Below the pieces are notes generated by a model. It ran no database searches and was not told where the DNA came from. It worked only from the letters and a program-made list of their open reading frames with translations. Of a DNA stretch of 64,000 nucleotides, positions 26,030 to 37,133 are shown piece by piece. Position 1 is the first letter of the stretch. Every line of letters starts with the position of its first letter. The position numbers and the translations under genes are program-made. Location: the NCBI RefSeq assembly GCF_050947875.1, contig NC_134568.1, forward strand, positions 201,429,043-201,493,042, in the 5' to 3' direction. The DNA is from Dermacentor variabilis. Taxonomy: Eukaryota; Arthropoda; Arachnida; Ixodida; Ixodidae.

Positions 26030-26940
26030 AATCAAGACTTGAAAAGGGAATATAAGATTGCGAGGAATAGGGTCGTTGCTCTCGTGAGGTCAGCAAAACG
26101 GCGGTATTTCTTAGACAGATTTAATCAAGCACACAAAGATTCAGCAAGAACTTCGGCTTTAATGAATAATTTCCGAGGCAATAGTGTCCCACCTATGAAT
26201 TTCTTGGAATCTTTTTCAGAGAAGCCAGATATAGTGGTAGATAAGTTCAGTCAATTTTTCACACGTTTTTCTAACACTACACAGTCTCAGAAACACACTT
26301 GCTCGCTCAAGCTGTTCAAGCGTCTGTTTTTTTTTTTTTGCCCACGTTGCCGAAGGAAGACCTGACGAGAATAATCTTCATTTTTCGGCCTAGTAAACAA
26401 CCAGGTACGGATGAGTTGGCTATTGCCACAATAAGAAGAAATTTTGACACATTAGCAAACATACTGCTTTTTATACTAAATGGTTTCATAAGCACCGCAT
26501 CAATTCCGGAGATATTAAAAACAGGAATGGTTAAGCCGCTGTATAAAGTAGGGAAAAAATATGATGTTGAAAATTAGACATATCCGTATTTTCCTTATAC
26601 TCTCCCAAATACTGGAAAAGTTTATGTTTGTATCACTTCCTTCTTAAAGAAATTTTCAGTCCTAACACCAAGACAGTTTGGATTTATTGCTGAGCGAAGT
26701 ACTATAACATTGTCAGGAGAGTATACCGATGAATTATATTCTTCTGCAGATAATAACCTATACAGTCGTGCTTTGTTTTTGGATTTAGCAAAAGCGTTTG
26801 AAACTGTAAATCATGACATTTTATGGAAAAGTTGTTTCGCTTGGGTTTCAGGGGACCCTTTTTTTGATCTTCTTTATAATTAGTATTTGCATGACAGGTC
26901 ACAGGTAGTTATGGGTAGTAAAGAAATTGTTAGCAATAGG
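26030..26940 (+). pseudogene. RT N-terminal half of LINE E
   Basis: RDWLWKRSRRAPKNQDLKRE, NRVVALVRSAKRRYFLDRF, FRPSKQPGTDELAIATI, PRQFGFIAERSTITLSGEY, FLDLAKAFETVNHDIL (catalytic Asp) and YLHDRSQVVMGSKEIVSN appear in order with several frame changes. The next expected block, GVPxGS, does not follow; it is found 4 kb away at 30991. This locates the gypsy F insertion. Confidence 0.8.
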
Positions 26941-26954
26941 GAATATATTGAATA

Positions 26955-27092
26955 TATATAAGTCTAGAAAAACTATATTTACAATATATATACAGGATGA
27001 GTCAGAATAGTTAAGATGGCTGACCACCAACAACACGCAGCAGCCAGCGGCTCCGATCTTCTTCCGCTCTCTTCTTTCATCCTTCCGTAACA
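26955..27092 (-). repeat. 3' LTR fragment of gypsy element F
   Basis: Begins TGTTACGGAAGG on the minus strand at 27092, overlapping the end of the pol frame. Its 3' limit is uncertain (near ATATATTCA at 26955); the expected ...GTAACA end is not seen, so it is probably truncated. Confidence 0.45.
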
Positions 27093-28282
27093 GGAGCCCC
27101 GGGTGGCGAAGCGCCGTCTCGGCGTGTGGCAGGCGAAGAATTGCGAGCGAAGTATGGCTTCTGCCGCGAAACGTGCACGACGTCGACAGGCCTCTTTCTT
27201 GAGGATGCATCAAAGTGTAGCGGCAAAATCTCGTAATTTACGTCGTTAACTTGGCGTAGGACTTCATAAGGCCCGGTGTAGCGAGAGAGAAGCTTCTGGG
27301 AGAGGCCAACCCGACGATATGGTGACCAGAGGCGCACCCAAGCACCTGGTGCGAACTTAACATCGCGATGACAGCGATCGTAACGCTCTTTTTGTATATT
27401 CTGCGAGACTAATAAACGAGATTGGGCGACTTGACGTGCCATGTGAGCGCGATCGATGACTTCACGAGCGTACTCAGTTGCAACACGTGGCACAGAAGGG
27501 AGGATGGTGTCAAACGGCAGTGTGGGGTCGCGACCATACAAGAGATAAAAGGGTGAATATCCTGCGGTGTCATGGCGGGACGAGTTATACGCGAACGTCA
27601 CGTAAGCCAGCTGGCGTCCCAGTCGCGGTGATCGTTGGGGACGTACATATCGACAGCATATCTGTGATTGTTCGGTTGAGACGTACCGCAAGGCCCTTCG
27701 TTTGTGGGTGGTAGGCGGTGGACAGCTTGTGCTCAGTGGCACAAGAGCGGAGGTGGTCGTCGACAATTCGAGATAAGAACGAGCGGCCGCAGTCTGTGAG
27801 TAACTGTCGAGGTGCACCGTGGTGGAGAATGACGTCAAGGAGGAGAAAATCGGCGACGCCAGTTGCGCAACTAGTCGGCAACACCTTTGTTATGGCGTAG
27901 CGTGTCGCGTAATCAGTAGCGACGGCGATCTACTTGTTCCCTCTAGTCGTTGTCGGAAAAGGGCCAAGCAGGTCAAGGCCTACGCAAAAGAACGGTTCAG
28001 AGGGAACTTTAATGGGATGGAGTCGTCTGACAGGTGCCAGGGGAGGTTTCTTCCGGCGCTAACACAATTCGCAAGTTGCGACATAACGATGCACAGAGCG
28101 GTAGAGACCCGGCCAGAAGAACCGGCGTCGTACGCGGTCGTATGTGCGCAAAACTCCAAGGTGTCCCACCGTCGGTGCATCGTGAAGTTGTTCGAGCACG
28201 ACGGGTCGCAGATGACGAGGAAGGACAACGAGCAACTCAGGGCCGTCAGGGTTGATATTGCGGCGGTAGAGGATGCCGTCAT
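27077..28282 (-). pseudogene. Integrase of gypsy element F
   Basis: The zinc finger is seen as DAPTVGHLGVLRTYDRVRRR and YRSVHRYVATCELC near 28060-28190. The core appears in broken frames: ILHHGAPRQLLTDCGRSF (second catalytic Asp; usual TDRG reads TDCG) and LSTAYHPQTKGL (usual HPQTNG reads HPQTKG; the following Glu is not in the same frame). The C-terminal region is open from 27838 to 27077, with AYVTFAYNSSRHDTAGYSPF, FAPGAWVRLWSPYRRVGLSQ and LLSRYTGPYEVLRQVND, an SH3-like DNA-binding tail. Multiple frameshifts make it dead. Confidence 0.8.
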
Positions 28283-28299
28283 GCAGCACGAACATGAGG

Positions 28300-29480
28300 C
28301 ACGTGCCGTCGGTGCTGCCAGATTGCACTCCGGTGATGATGGACTGTAAGGATGCGTCGCGTTGTTGTTCAGCGCGCATGTCGGTCATGTCAGTCAAAGC
28401 CATCACGCAGGTCACCGGATCATGCGCAACAAGATCGGGAGGATCCACGGGGTGACGCGAGAGGCAGTCAGCGTCCATGTGGATACGTCCAGTCTTATAA
28501 TGGACAAAAAATAAAAATTCCTGGAGCCGCAAAGCCCAGTGACCAAGTCGTTCAGTCGGGTCCCGTAGGGAAGACACCAGCAGAGTGCGTGGTGGTCTGT
28601 GACGACTGAAAACGTGCGGCCGTACAAATATTGCCGGAACTTGGCGACAGCCCAAACTAAAGCCAAGCACTCCCGCTCGGTAATGGAGTAATTTCTCTCG
28701 GCAGCTGACAGCAGGCGGCTGGAGTAAGCTATCACGCACTCGGTACCATTCTGTTGTTGAGCGAGAACAGCGCCGATGCCATAGCCACTTGCGTCAGTGT
28801 GGACTTCGGTCGGTGCAGACGGATCAAAGTGGGCAAGTATGGGAGGGGTGGTCAGAAACCCGATGAGAGCGGCGAACGCGTGAGCCTGCTCCGGGCCCCA
28901 TGAGAATGGCGTGTTCTTCTTTAGAAGATCTGTCAAAGGCCCAGCAACGTGGGCGAAGTTTCTGACGAAACAGCGAAAGTAAGAACACAGGCCGACGAAG
29001 CAGCACACGTCAGAGGCAGAACGTGGCACAGGGAAACTGCGTACGGCGCGAACTTTTTCCGGATCCGGTTAGACACCGGATGCGTCAACGAGGTGTCCTA
29101 ACACGGTAATCTGACGGCGCCCGAATTGACACTTCGTGGAGTTCAGTTGAAGGCCGACTTTTCGGAAGGCCGCAAGAATTCAGCGAGTCGGGTGACGTGG
29201 CTGCCGAACGTGGGAGAAAAAACAATAACGTCGTCAAGGTAACAGAGACAGGTGGTCCATTTGTAGCCCCGCAGAAGAGTCCATCATACGTTCAAATGTC
29301 GCAGGAGCATTTCATAGGCCAAAGGGCATGACTTTGAACTGATATAAGCCATCCGGCGTGATGAAGCCCGTCTTCTCGCGGTCCATTTCATCAACTGAAA
29401 TCTGCCAGTAGCCGGATCGAAGATCGATGAACGAGAAGTATTTAGCTCCGTGCAAGCAGTCCAAGGCGTCATCAATGCGT
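28300..29480 (-). pseudogene. RT palm/connection and RNase H of gypsy element F
   Basis: FSFIDLRSGYWQI-like text lies near 29420 (readable as SRSSIFDPATGRFQ in a shifted frame). [20 protein letters not shown] and [20 protein letters not shown] mark the connection region. RNase H follows: [48 protein letters not shown] and DADCLSRHP. Frameshifts are present near 28440, 28600 and 29030-29284. Confidence 0.82.
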
Positions 29481-30764
29481 GGTAGTGGGTAGACGTCTTT
29501 TCGCGTGATCTTGTTTAAGTGGCGATAATCGACGTAAAAACACCACGTACCATCTTTCCTTTTTCACAAGGATGACAGGCGAAGCCCAAGGGCTGGCACA
29601 TGGCTCGATGACCCCTTTGCGGAGCATTTTGTCCACTTCTGATTGGATAACTCGACGTTCAGCATGCGATACACGATAGGGACGCTGACGAATAGGATTC
29701 GTGTCTCTAGTGTTTATACGGTTGCGAACAACAGATGTTTGGCCTAAAGGCCTGTCACCGAAATCAAAGATGTCACTGTGCGATTCAAGCAGAAGTCGTA
29801 TGTCCGTGGCCTGTGCAGAGGTGAGGTCAGGTGCAATCATTTTCGCGAAGACATCCATTAAGGAACCAGAGCTGTCAGCTGCAATTGGCGCTAATAAGCC
29901 ACTCTCGGCATTACGACTCTCGATGTCAAATTCGCAACCACTAGAAACGCTGGCAAAGAACATGCCGGCAGGAAGCACTTGAGGGCACAGGCTGAAATTA
30001 AGAAGTGGTAGAACGACGTCGTTATTTGTAACCGTGACCAACGTATGTGGAACAGCAACGTTCCGGTTCAAAAGCACGTCGATGATGGGGTGAAGCACAT
30101 ATTCACCGTCAGGAACCTGTGGCTGGGCGGTCAAAATGACGTAAGTAACTGTCTCGGGTGACATACGCACATCTTGAAGCGAGCGCAAGCGCGGTGGAGC
30201 GGTACTCGGAGCATCGGCGAGTTGAGGCAGTTCTAACTGAAGAACGCTGGTCACGCAGTCGATGAAAGCAGAATGAGTGGATAAAAAGTCCAATCCAAGG
30301 ATAACGTCGTGAGGGCAGTTGTCGATCACAGCAAAGAGAACAGAAGTAGGGCGGCCGGCTATAATTAAACGCGCAGTACACATTCCAAGAACAACCAGCA
30401 CGCCGCCGTCGGCCACACGAAGCACTCGGGCAGCTGCTTGGGTGAGGACCTTCTTCAAACGCCTACGTAGGCTAGCACTCATCACAGATACGTGGGCTCC
30501 AGTGTCGACGAGTGCTTGGACAGGTACGCCGTCTATTGTAACGTCAATTACACTCCTCCTTGTGGGCACAGACAGAGGATTTGCTGCAGTAGTCGGCAAT
30601 GCAGCACCACCTCCGAGGGCTGCATTTCCTAGTTTTCCGAAAGGGTGCGGCCAAAAGCCACAGGGGACGAAAGGCGACGTGGCTGCGGCGAACGGGAAGA
30701 TGGGCGACGTGTTTGCGGTGAACGAGACTGGTGTCCGCGCGGCGGTGGTGACGGGCTGTATCAC
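29472..30764 (-). pseudogene. Protease and RT N-terminus of gypsy element F
   Basis: A 430-codon open frame includes VQALVDTGAHVSVMSASLRR (intact protease DTG), NCPHDVILGLDFLSTHSAF and, further on, RINTRDTNPIRQRPYRVS, KMLRKGVIEPCASPWASPV and ILVKKERW, where the RT frame is lost by a shift near 29560. The protease domain looks intact, in contrast to element D. Element F is therefore the better-preserved member of the D/F family. Confidence 0.85.
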
Positions 30765-30791
30765 GTATTCCGAGCAGAGTTGGCGGCGCTG

Positions 30792-30920
30792 TTAGACTCG
30801 GTGGTGGGATGAAACATTGCGGCTATTTCCATCAAAACGGCTCAGGTTGGTCGGCGTGCGAGGTGTTGAGGGCCACGAGTTGCGACAGTATCGGGCGACA
30901 TGACCAATGCGGCGACAGGT
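30792..30920 (-). pseudogene. Gag zinc-knuckle remnant of gypsy element F
   Basis: The minus strand reads CRRIGHVARYCRN, three of the four ligands of a CX2CX4HX4C knuckle. The first cysteine is lost because the element ends here at the GGTGTGCCCC cluster. Confidence 0.7.
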
Positions 30921-31000
30921 GGTGTGCCCCGAGGACAGATGGTACCCCGTGGTGTGCCCCGTGGTGTGCCCCGACAGTTGGTGTACAACTGGTGTGCCCC
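30921..31000. repeat. GGTGTGCCCC cluster at the gypsy F / LINE E junction
   Basis: GGTGTGCCCC occurs at 30921, 30951, 30963 and 30991, plus a GGTACCCC variant at 30941. The last copy is the GVP codons of the LINE RT motif GVPRGS; the first touches the broken gag knuckle. Confidence 0.85.
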
Positions 31001-31783
31001 GAGGATCTGTGTTGTCCCATCTGTTATTAAATTTATTTATGAAAGACTTTCCAAGGATAATCGAAAAGCTACGGTGTATCAATATGCAGATGATACGGTC
31101 CTCCTCACTCGCCACATACGTTATGAGGAAGCTATTAACACTCTACAGAATGCAGTTCATAAGGTGATGCTATGGTTTCAAGAAAATTGTGTACTTATCA
31201 ATGCTAAAGAAAAGCAAACTCATGTGCTTTCGAAGTCCATTAAAAACTATAAAAATAACCTTGCCAATATTTTTACACGCTGAACATAGTATTTCATGTA
31301 AATGTATTGCTATGGAATGTATGTACGTATACAATGTATATTACATGGTATTTTTATGAGGCAAACTAAGGAGTGTTGCAGATCTACTTTTCAGCATAAA
31401 GGGTTTAGTACCTCAACCAGTCAAGAAAATGATAGTTCACGCACTAGTGTACAGTGTGCTAAGGTATGGCATAACGATCTTCGCCTTTTGTTCAGAGCGC
31501 TGGAAAAATCGTATTGATAAATTACTAAAAAAATATATTTAAAAATGTTGCTTACGGTACTGCACTACATTCCAATAATATTTTTCATGAATTGGGATAT
31601 TGCACTTTCGAGGATTTGTTAACCAGGACGGTTATTATTCGGCATAATTGGAGTGATGAATTCACAGAGGCACATGTTGCTCCTCGATTGTTGAGACAAA
31701 ACATTTTAAGGTACCCTATTCTGTTACTAAGTATGGAGAAGCGAGAAGACGTGTATACATCCGAAAAAATATTTAATGCCTGA
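30991..31783 (+). pseudogene. RT C-terminal half of LINE E
   Basis: GVPRGSVLSHLLLNLFMKDF, then after a shift near 31065 VYQYADDTVLLTRHIRYEE with the catalytic YADD, followed by NAVHKVMLWFQENCVLINAK. The last frame, NWSDEFTEAHVAPRLLRQN, ends at 31783. 31784-32082 is the 3' UTR. Confidence 0.8.
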
Positions 31784-32081
31784 TGTTTCTTTCTGCAACT
31801 TCAAAAAAAGAAAAGAAACAGTTGAAGAAATTAATGACGAAATGTAGAATTATTATTCGCGTTCATAATTTCAGTTATCTAGGCTTTTTTCTCTGTGTTT
31901 GCTATGTTATTGTCTGTTAGCAGGTAATACTACCGACTATTCGTCTGAAAGTTGGTAAAAAATGTATTACGTGAACATGTAACCACATCGCTCTACCGGC
32001 TCTGCCGTGCCTAGTCGCACAAGTCCTCATATATTTAGAGAGACCCGTTTCCTTGTTTTGCTTTTGGATGTGTATAAATAA

Positions 32082-32082
<1 letters not shown>

Positions 32083-32178
<96 letters not shown>
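32083..32178. repeat. (ATT)n tail of LINE E
   Basis: Trinucleotide run directly after TATAAATAA, the LINE 3' end. Confidence 0.95.
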
Positions 32179-32180
<2 letters not shown>

Positions 32181-32397
32181 ATTGAACTTGCCTTGCGTTT
32201 TTGTTGTATGTAAACTGTCCTTTTCATAACTGTCCTTTGATTTTTTATGCGTTTGTTCCTGCGTATCATGCATGCCCAGTTCTCGCTTTTTGAACTTTCC
32301 CTTTTTCTCTTGTACGTATTTTTTTTTTTTTTTTTTTGCTGTATGCGTGCGCCATCACTCAGACGTTAAGGTTGTTCTAGGACACATTAAATAAAGC

Positions 32398-32460
<63 letters not shown>

Positions 32461-32461
32461 C
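32179..32461 (+). repeat. LINE-like 3' UTR fragment ending in (ATTG)n
   Basis: Noncoding DNA ending AGGACACATTAAATAAAGC and then ATTG repeats from 32398. This looks like the polyadenylation end of another 5'-truncated LINE. 32462-32887 shows no recognisable gene. Confidence 0.45.
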
Positions 32462-32887
32462 CACTTACATAGCTCATGTCCATGGCGCAGCCTAACAGTT
32501 ACTTGTCCAGATATATAGCGAAAAAGCACAAACCGTAGTGGAAAGAACACTGTGCTGCTCGCCTTTAAGTGCGACGAGACATTATCACATGGTAGGTACG
32601 CTGTCTTAAAAAAACACTAGTGACGATTATAGGCAGTTTGGGCGACTCCATAACCCATGTGTGCTGCGCGTATTTAACATCGTTGAAGGGCGTTTTCCAT
32701 GTGCATTTAATCGTGATTTGCTTTCTATCTTTCTTTTCTACCAGCCTTCTACCAGTTTCTACCAGCCTTCGACGAAGCCACTTATTTCTAGTAGCGTTAT
32801 AGGCTCACACAAATTCTACAAATCTGTACATAGAACTCCAGCTTGATTGCGCCGGAGCACGGCAAAAGTCTTCGTCGAAACACTCAC

Positions 32888-33043
32888 CGTTTCAGCGACG
32901 TTGATCATTCCGACAACGGTAGTTACAAACCAAGGGTTGAAGCCTATGTAGTCTGATTGTTCAGCAGCCCAAAGTACAACATCCGGTGGTATAATCGGAG
33001 GCCCTTCATCTTTCTTCACTTGTTGTTGCTGCGGTGGTTGTGG
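32888..33043 (-). CDS. Possible internal host exon, 52 codons, unknown protein
   Basis: The frame (QQQQVKKDEGPPIIPPDVV, then AAEQSDYIGFNPWFVTTVVG) lies between an AG acceptor (TATATATAG at 33044-33052) and a strong GTGAGT donor at 32887-32882. It is phase 0 on both sides. It has a proline/glutamine-rich start, an acidic middle and a hydrophobic end (WFVTTVVGMINV), as in a membrane protein entering a helix. The acceptor has a poor pyrimidine tract. I do not recognise the family and found no neighbouring exon that joins it with certainty. Confidence 0.4.
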
Positions 33044-33695
33044 CTATATATAAAGATATCACCATGAAATAAGTATACGAAATGATTGGACGCTTAATCA
33101 TTCATAACATCAACAAAGCTAGATTAAGCTGTACACGTGGCCGCTAACGGTGGGCGCTAACCTCGTGAAGGCGTGTAGCCTGCAACCTGAATCTTGCGCT
33201 CACCAAATGCTGGATTACTAGCCCTAGGATGATAAGACCTGCATGTAGTTTTACGGTGTTTTGATACGTAGATATATTTTTAGTCTTTCTTTACTGCCCA
33301 TCAGAGTGTTCTTAAAATAAATGTGCTACCATATTTAATATCCTTCGCGACCGCCTCTATCCACTTGAAGTAACCTTCGAAATGCCTGCTGGCAAAGTCA
33401 TGAGATTCTTTGATATCGAGTGTTTTCCGGGGCGGTCGCAAATGCTGTTCGCATCAACATAGGGCTAACAAGCATCTTCTATCATTTTACTGATCACATT
33501 CTAAACTTGTAAAAATGGTGATACCAAAAGTTTGCTTCGGTAACATATTCAAAGAAGTCATAGACATACCAGCGTTTGGTGAACGCAAGTTTCATGTTTT
33601 ACCCACGTCACGCAGCAAAAGGCTTGCTGCAACATGCACAACAGAGGGAGGACGTATCATCAACTGCAGGAGGCGCCAACATCGACGAGAAATAT

Positions 33696-34071
33696 GCTGC
33701 TGTTGTCCACTGTAATACACCGCTTTTCGTAAAGAAAATAGCATAGCGTGTAAATATCAATGTCTTTTCTGAGCCTAATCAGCAATGCGGCCTTTGGTGG
33801 GGGAAAAAAAACCCAGGAAGAGCCGCAAAAGTAAAATATTAAATAAAAATGCGCAAGTTTGCTCAATTCAATGCTTGTGTCATTTACCGCATCCCATTAA
33901 GTTGCGGAAGAAGCGACATACGCCGAACAGGCAGGTGTGTGAATGATAAGACTACGTGAGCACAGTAATAAGGTGAAAAAAAAGCGACACTAGATGGTTT
34001 CGCCAACCATTTTTTACCCTTGATACTGACACGTACTCTGTGACGCGCTAGGCTGAAGTTATACAGTGTGG
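33696..34071. repeat. 375-bp repeat R2, copy 1
   Basis: Very similar to 38730-39124: shared blocks include TGTCCACTGTAATACACCGC, GCGGCCTTTGGTGG, GTTGCGGAAGAAGCGACATA and TGGTTTCGCCAACCATTTTT. Its ends contain CCACTGTA and TACAGTGTGG, so it may be a MITE with short inverted ends. Confidence 0.8.
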
Positions 34072-34353
34072 TTTCAGGAAATGAAGGTGTCTGCGTGTCT
34101 GCGTGTTCATGTGTTCTTAATGTGCACTCGTCTTGTTTGCGCTACTCTGGTACGTACCAAGAAGCCCGCATTGCGACACTAGTAGGCTAACTGCGATTTA
34201 CAGTGCTTGCAAACAAGTATCACTGTGTCCTGACTAGTCTAACCATGTGCGGTCAGTATACAGTTATCTACCAGAGGCAGGCAAAGGTACTCCACTCCTA
34301 CGCCGACCATAGTGTGCAGTGTTCGGATAAAGACATATATACATGTATCTTAC

Positions 34354-34525
34354 CTTCGCACGCCGGGCGGTTGAAGCCCTTTTCCGCGGAGATACGACGG
34401 CAGTCGATCTGTGCCGGGCCATCGTTCTTCTTCTTCTTTACCTTCGTATATTGGCGCTTACTGTAGCGAGATGAGAACCTTGGAACAGCTTGTTGAACAA
34501 CGGATGTTTTCGAAAGCCAACTCAT
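34354..34525 (-). CDS. Possible host exon upstream of the 32888 exon
   Basis: The frame runs from an ATG at 34523-34525 (MSWLSKTSVVQQAVPRF) through QYTKVKKKKNDGPAQIDCRR to a GAAG|GTAAGA donor, phase 1. The same frame is open upstream to about 34606 and reads ALATVWFAWYLMSWL, a likely membrane helix, so the true start may be further 5'. Third positions are fairly GC-rich. Its phase 1 donor does not fit the phase 0 acceptor proposed at 33043 unless another exon lies between. Same strand as the four-helix gene, but I cannot link them. Confidence 0.4.
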
Positions 34526-34606
34526 CAAATACCATGCGAACCAAACGGTAGCCAGTGCCGCGTCACTGCGCTGGACGTCGCCAGAGTTCTCTCCATTTTC
34601 ATTCAG

Positions 34607-35168
34607 CGAAGAGAATCAGTGGATCTGCATTTAGCCTTTCATCCCAGAGATCGTATGTCAAAATAAAGAATAAATAAAAAAAAGTATGGCGTTGTGCTGC
34701 TTAGCGCGGCACCATGGGCTCGATTCTGCACGGAGAGCAAACACGCCCGCTTATGAAACATCTGTGCAGATTAGTCAATACAAGGCGCACGAAAATATTC
34801 TGAAGCCCTCCGTTACAGCGTTCCTGTAAGCATTGGCAGGTTAAACGAAATCGGTGTTCTTTCATTTCCACTGATGAATTCACGAATAAGTCAAAGTGAT
34901 GAGTTGGTCATGTTGGTACTGCCTATTACGAAAAATGCGCAGCAGGCAGAACAGGAAAACACATGCGCAGTGTGCCCGTTGATTGTTCAGAAGCACCACG
35001 AAGCGTTCCCAATGGTCACATAGACCGACAAAGACGATATTTACTGCGTGGAACAGGATGCGATGCATCCGCTTGCGAGGATAACATGTTGGCATTTCAC
35101 GTGATGTATGCCGGAGAGTAATGTTTTCGTAGTGCTTGCATGAGCATACGTTTAGACAAGTCTACTTA
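34607..35168. other. Intergenic, no gene recognised
   Basis: Unique-looking sequence with several AATAAA signals near 34660-34680 on the plus strand and no convincing coding frame on either strand. Confidence 0.5.
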
Positions 35169-35432
35169 CACTCTTAAAAAAAGTTTGTACCTTTTCGGGC
35201 TTATCTCATGCCACAACAATAATCGTCGTATGTCCTGCTTGCGTTTCCTTTCTTGAAAAGTCTGCGCTCGCTACTTTCCTGTCGATAATGATATGTAACG
35301 CCGATAACGCGCGTGCCGTTCGTGACCTGGAAGTAGAGGGTTCGCAGCGTTAAAGAAAGCAAACGCGGGCAAGATAGATGACGATTATCGTTTTGGAATA
35401 AGCCCCAAGGGGTGCAAACTTTTTAAAGAGTG
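35169..35432. mobile_element. 264-bp foldback MITE, complete copy, TA target site
   Basis: The ends CACTCTTAAAAAAAGTTTG and its imperfect complement at 35412-35432 are each bordered by TA (35167-35168 and 35433-35434). The two halves are complementary along most of their length (GGGCTTAT, AATCGTC, GCGTTT blocks). It contains CGTTCGTGACCTGGAAGTA, uninterrupted, at 35319-35337. A second, interrupted copy is at 52958-53482. 35433-36071 shows no recognisable gene; a G-run lies at 35935-35950. Confidence 0.8.
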
Positions 35433-36068
35433 TACCACATACGGTAGTAATCTCAGTCTACACACCGATGACACCCATTTTCTTTTTTGCTGCCGAATTC
35501 TCTAAGGTTTTCAGCCCTGCGATGTTCAGCACTTATTCTTTTAGATAAATAATATAATTTTATGAAAATGTCCTTCATTAAACTGTGACAAAGGCTGCGG
35601 GGACAGAATTTTTCTTTAGCGAGAGCTGCAACATTTGTGTCATTTTTGCTCCCAAAGTAAATAAGCTTTCTTTTTGTTTCGGTAATATCAGTCCTGCCAC
35701 GTTTTCACTGTAATACGTTATCCCGGAGTGGAACTGTGCAACAATGCAGTATTTGAAACTATCATTGTTTATATAGCAAAGACCCACCACGCACACAGCT
35801 TAATGATGTTCATTCATGGTTGTACAAACTCCGAACACGGAAGTGTTTGAAAAGAACGATTCATGCTTAAAAAGGCCGTCACTCTCGGCGCATCACATCT
35901 GCTTCGAGAGAAGGAGAAAAGAAAAAAAAAGTCGGGGGGGGGGGGGCGGGGTCTGCTTCCACCCTACTGTTCCCCTTTAAAACCGCCTCGGCCGGACTTT
36001 AATGTATTTGGCAGACACCATAGGCGGAAAGTTTTCATTTTTCCGGGACAGCTTTTTCCGAACCCCAC

Positions 36069-36071
<3 letters not shown>

Positions 36072-36130
<59 letters not shown>
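36072..36130. repeat. (AT)n microsatellite
   Basis: Pure AT run followed by a short GT run to 36150. Confidence 0.96.
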
Positions 36131-36132
<2 letters not shown>

Positions 36133-36469
36133 GTGTGTGTGTGTGTGTTGCCGCGCGATTGGCCGCTCGAGGCACTTTGCGTGTATTCGCGGGCTTCTTT
36201 CACGCTCGGAAAAACACTTTTATGTAGCATGTATCGCGCAACAGAATGCTGTATCGGGAGTTTTTCATGTTGCTCTACAATTTTCTCATTGAAACTTTTC
36301 ATCTAATTATAATAATTGAGTAGTCGAATGATTAATTAAGACTAATCACCTAATTAGGCGGAACACAAAAAAAACTAAGTATCTCTAAGCGACGGCAAAA
36401 AACATTACCTTGGTTCCGTCCGGCTACGTGGCATTTGCACATTTTAAAAGTTTGGCTCAAGTGAAACAC

Positions 36470-36805
36470 ACTGTTAAATAGACGAGAGGCGTACCACAGA
36501 GCTCAGTTCTTTAACCACTTTCGTTTAATATTTTGTTATCTTCTGTCCCAATTCATCAGGATATGCAACTCTATCTCTATGCTGATGGCATTGCATTTTT
36601 CTCCTCACCACGGGATATCAATACGTTATACCAAATTTTGCAATCATAATTGTCTGAACTCGAGTCCTGGCTGGACGGACTGTCCTTGTCGCTTACCGTC
36701 AAGGAATGCTTGTTACTTGTGTTCCCATTGTGAAATCCCGTTTTTATTTCTCACCATTATCGAAATGAGCCGACAACGCAAGTTGCATCTTTGAAGTACT
36801 TAGGG

Positions 36806-36806
<1 letters not shown>
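36470..36806 (+). pseudogene. RT fragment of an I-like LINE
   Basis: Broken frames read TRGVPQSSVL, PLSFNILLSSVP and LYLYADGIAFFSSP (the YADD box mutated to YADG), then SWLDGLSLSLTVKECLL and SLKYLGI. It stops at the (TTTA)n tail of LINE G. It may be the upstream part of the I-like LINE that resumes at 45738, with roughly 50 residues missing between them. 36151-36469 has no recognisable gene. Confidence 0.65.
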
Positions 36807-36849
<43 letters not shown>

Positions 36850-37133
36850 TATGTACCTTACAGGTCCAAAGGGCATTGAGTAAGGGGGTTTATTTATTTC
36901 GACGAAAGTATAAGCAGACTAGTAAGGAACAGGTTTACGAAACAAGTGAACATTAAAACGTAACGCAACAAAGTGAATCGCAAAATACAAAACAAGGTTA
37001 CAACGCAAGTGAAGAAAGAAAGAAAGAAAGAAGGAAAGAAATAGAAACGCAAAACAACAAAATATGTTTGCGAAATAAGCGCTAGAAGAGCGTTTGAGTG
37101 CAAGATATCACAACACATCACAAGATAAGCAAA

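Larger units (their letters stand above)
26950..30920 (-). mobile_element. Ty3/gypsy element F inserted in LINE E
   Basis: The minus strand holds Gag zinc-knuckle remnant, protease, RT, RNase H and integrase in that order, then a 3' LTR fragment starting at 27092. Gag upstream of the zinc knuckle and the 5' LTR are missing: the element ends at 30920 against a GGTGTGCCCC repeat cluster. The LINE RT motif order (Q-x-V...|...GVPRGS) shows that it interrupts LINE E. Confidence 0.85.
23600..32178 (+). mobile_element. CR1-like LINE E with ORF1, endonuclease and RT, split by gypsy F
   Basis: ORF1 (23605-24333), endonuclease (about 25020-25520), RT N-terminus (26030-26935) and RT palm to C-terminus (30991-31783) line up in order, ending in an ATT tail at 32083-32178. 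It is the longest LINE copy by content, but decayed by stops and frameshifts and interrupted twice: about 24500-24960 (unknown repeat) and about 26950-30920 (gypsy F). Confidence 0.8.

Noticed and set aside
27819..28349. 176-codon plus frame
   Set aside because: Antisense shadow of the integrase of gypsy element F, which has clear motifs on the minus strand.
30900..31020. A repeat protein made of GVPRG units
   Set aside because: It comes from tandem GGTGTGCCCC copies at a transposon junction, not a coding repeat.
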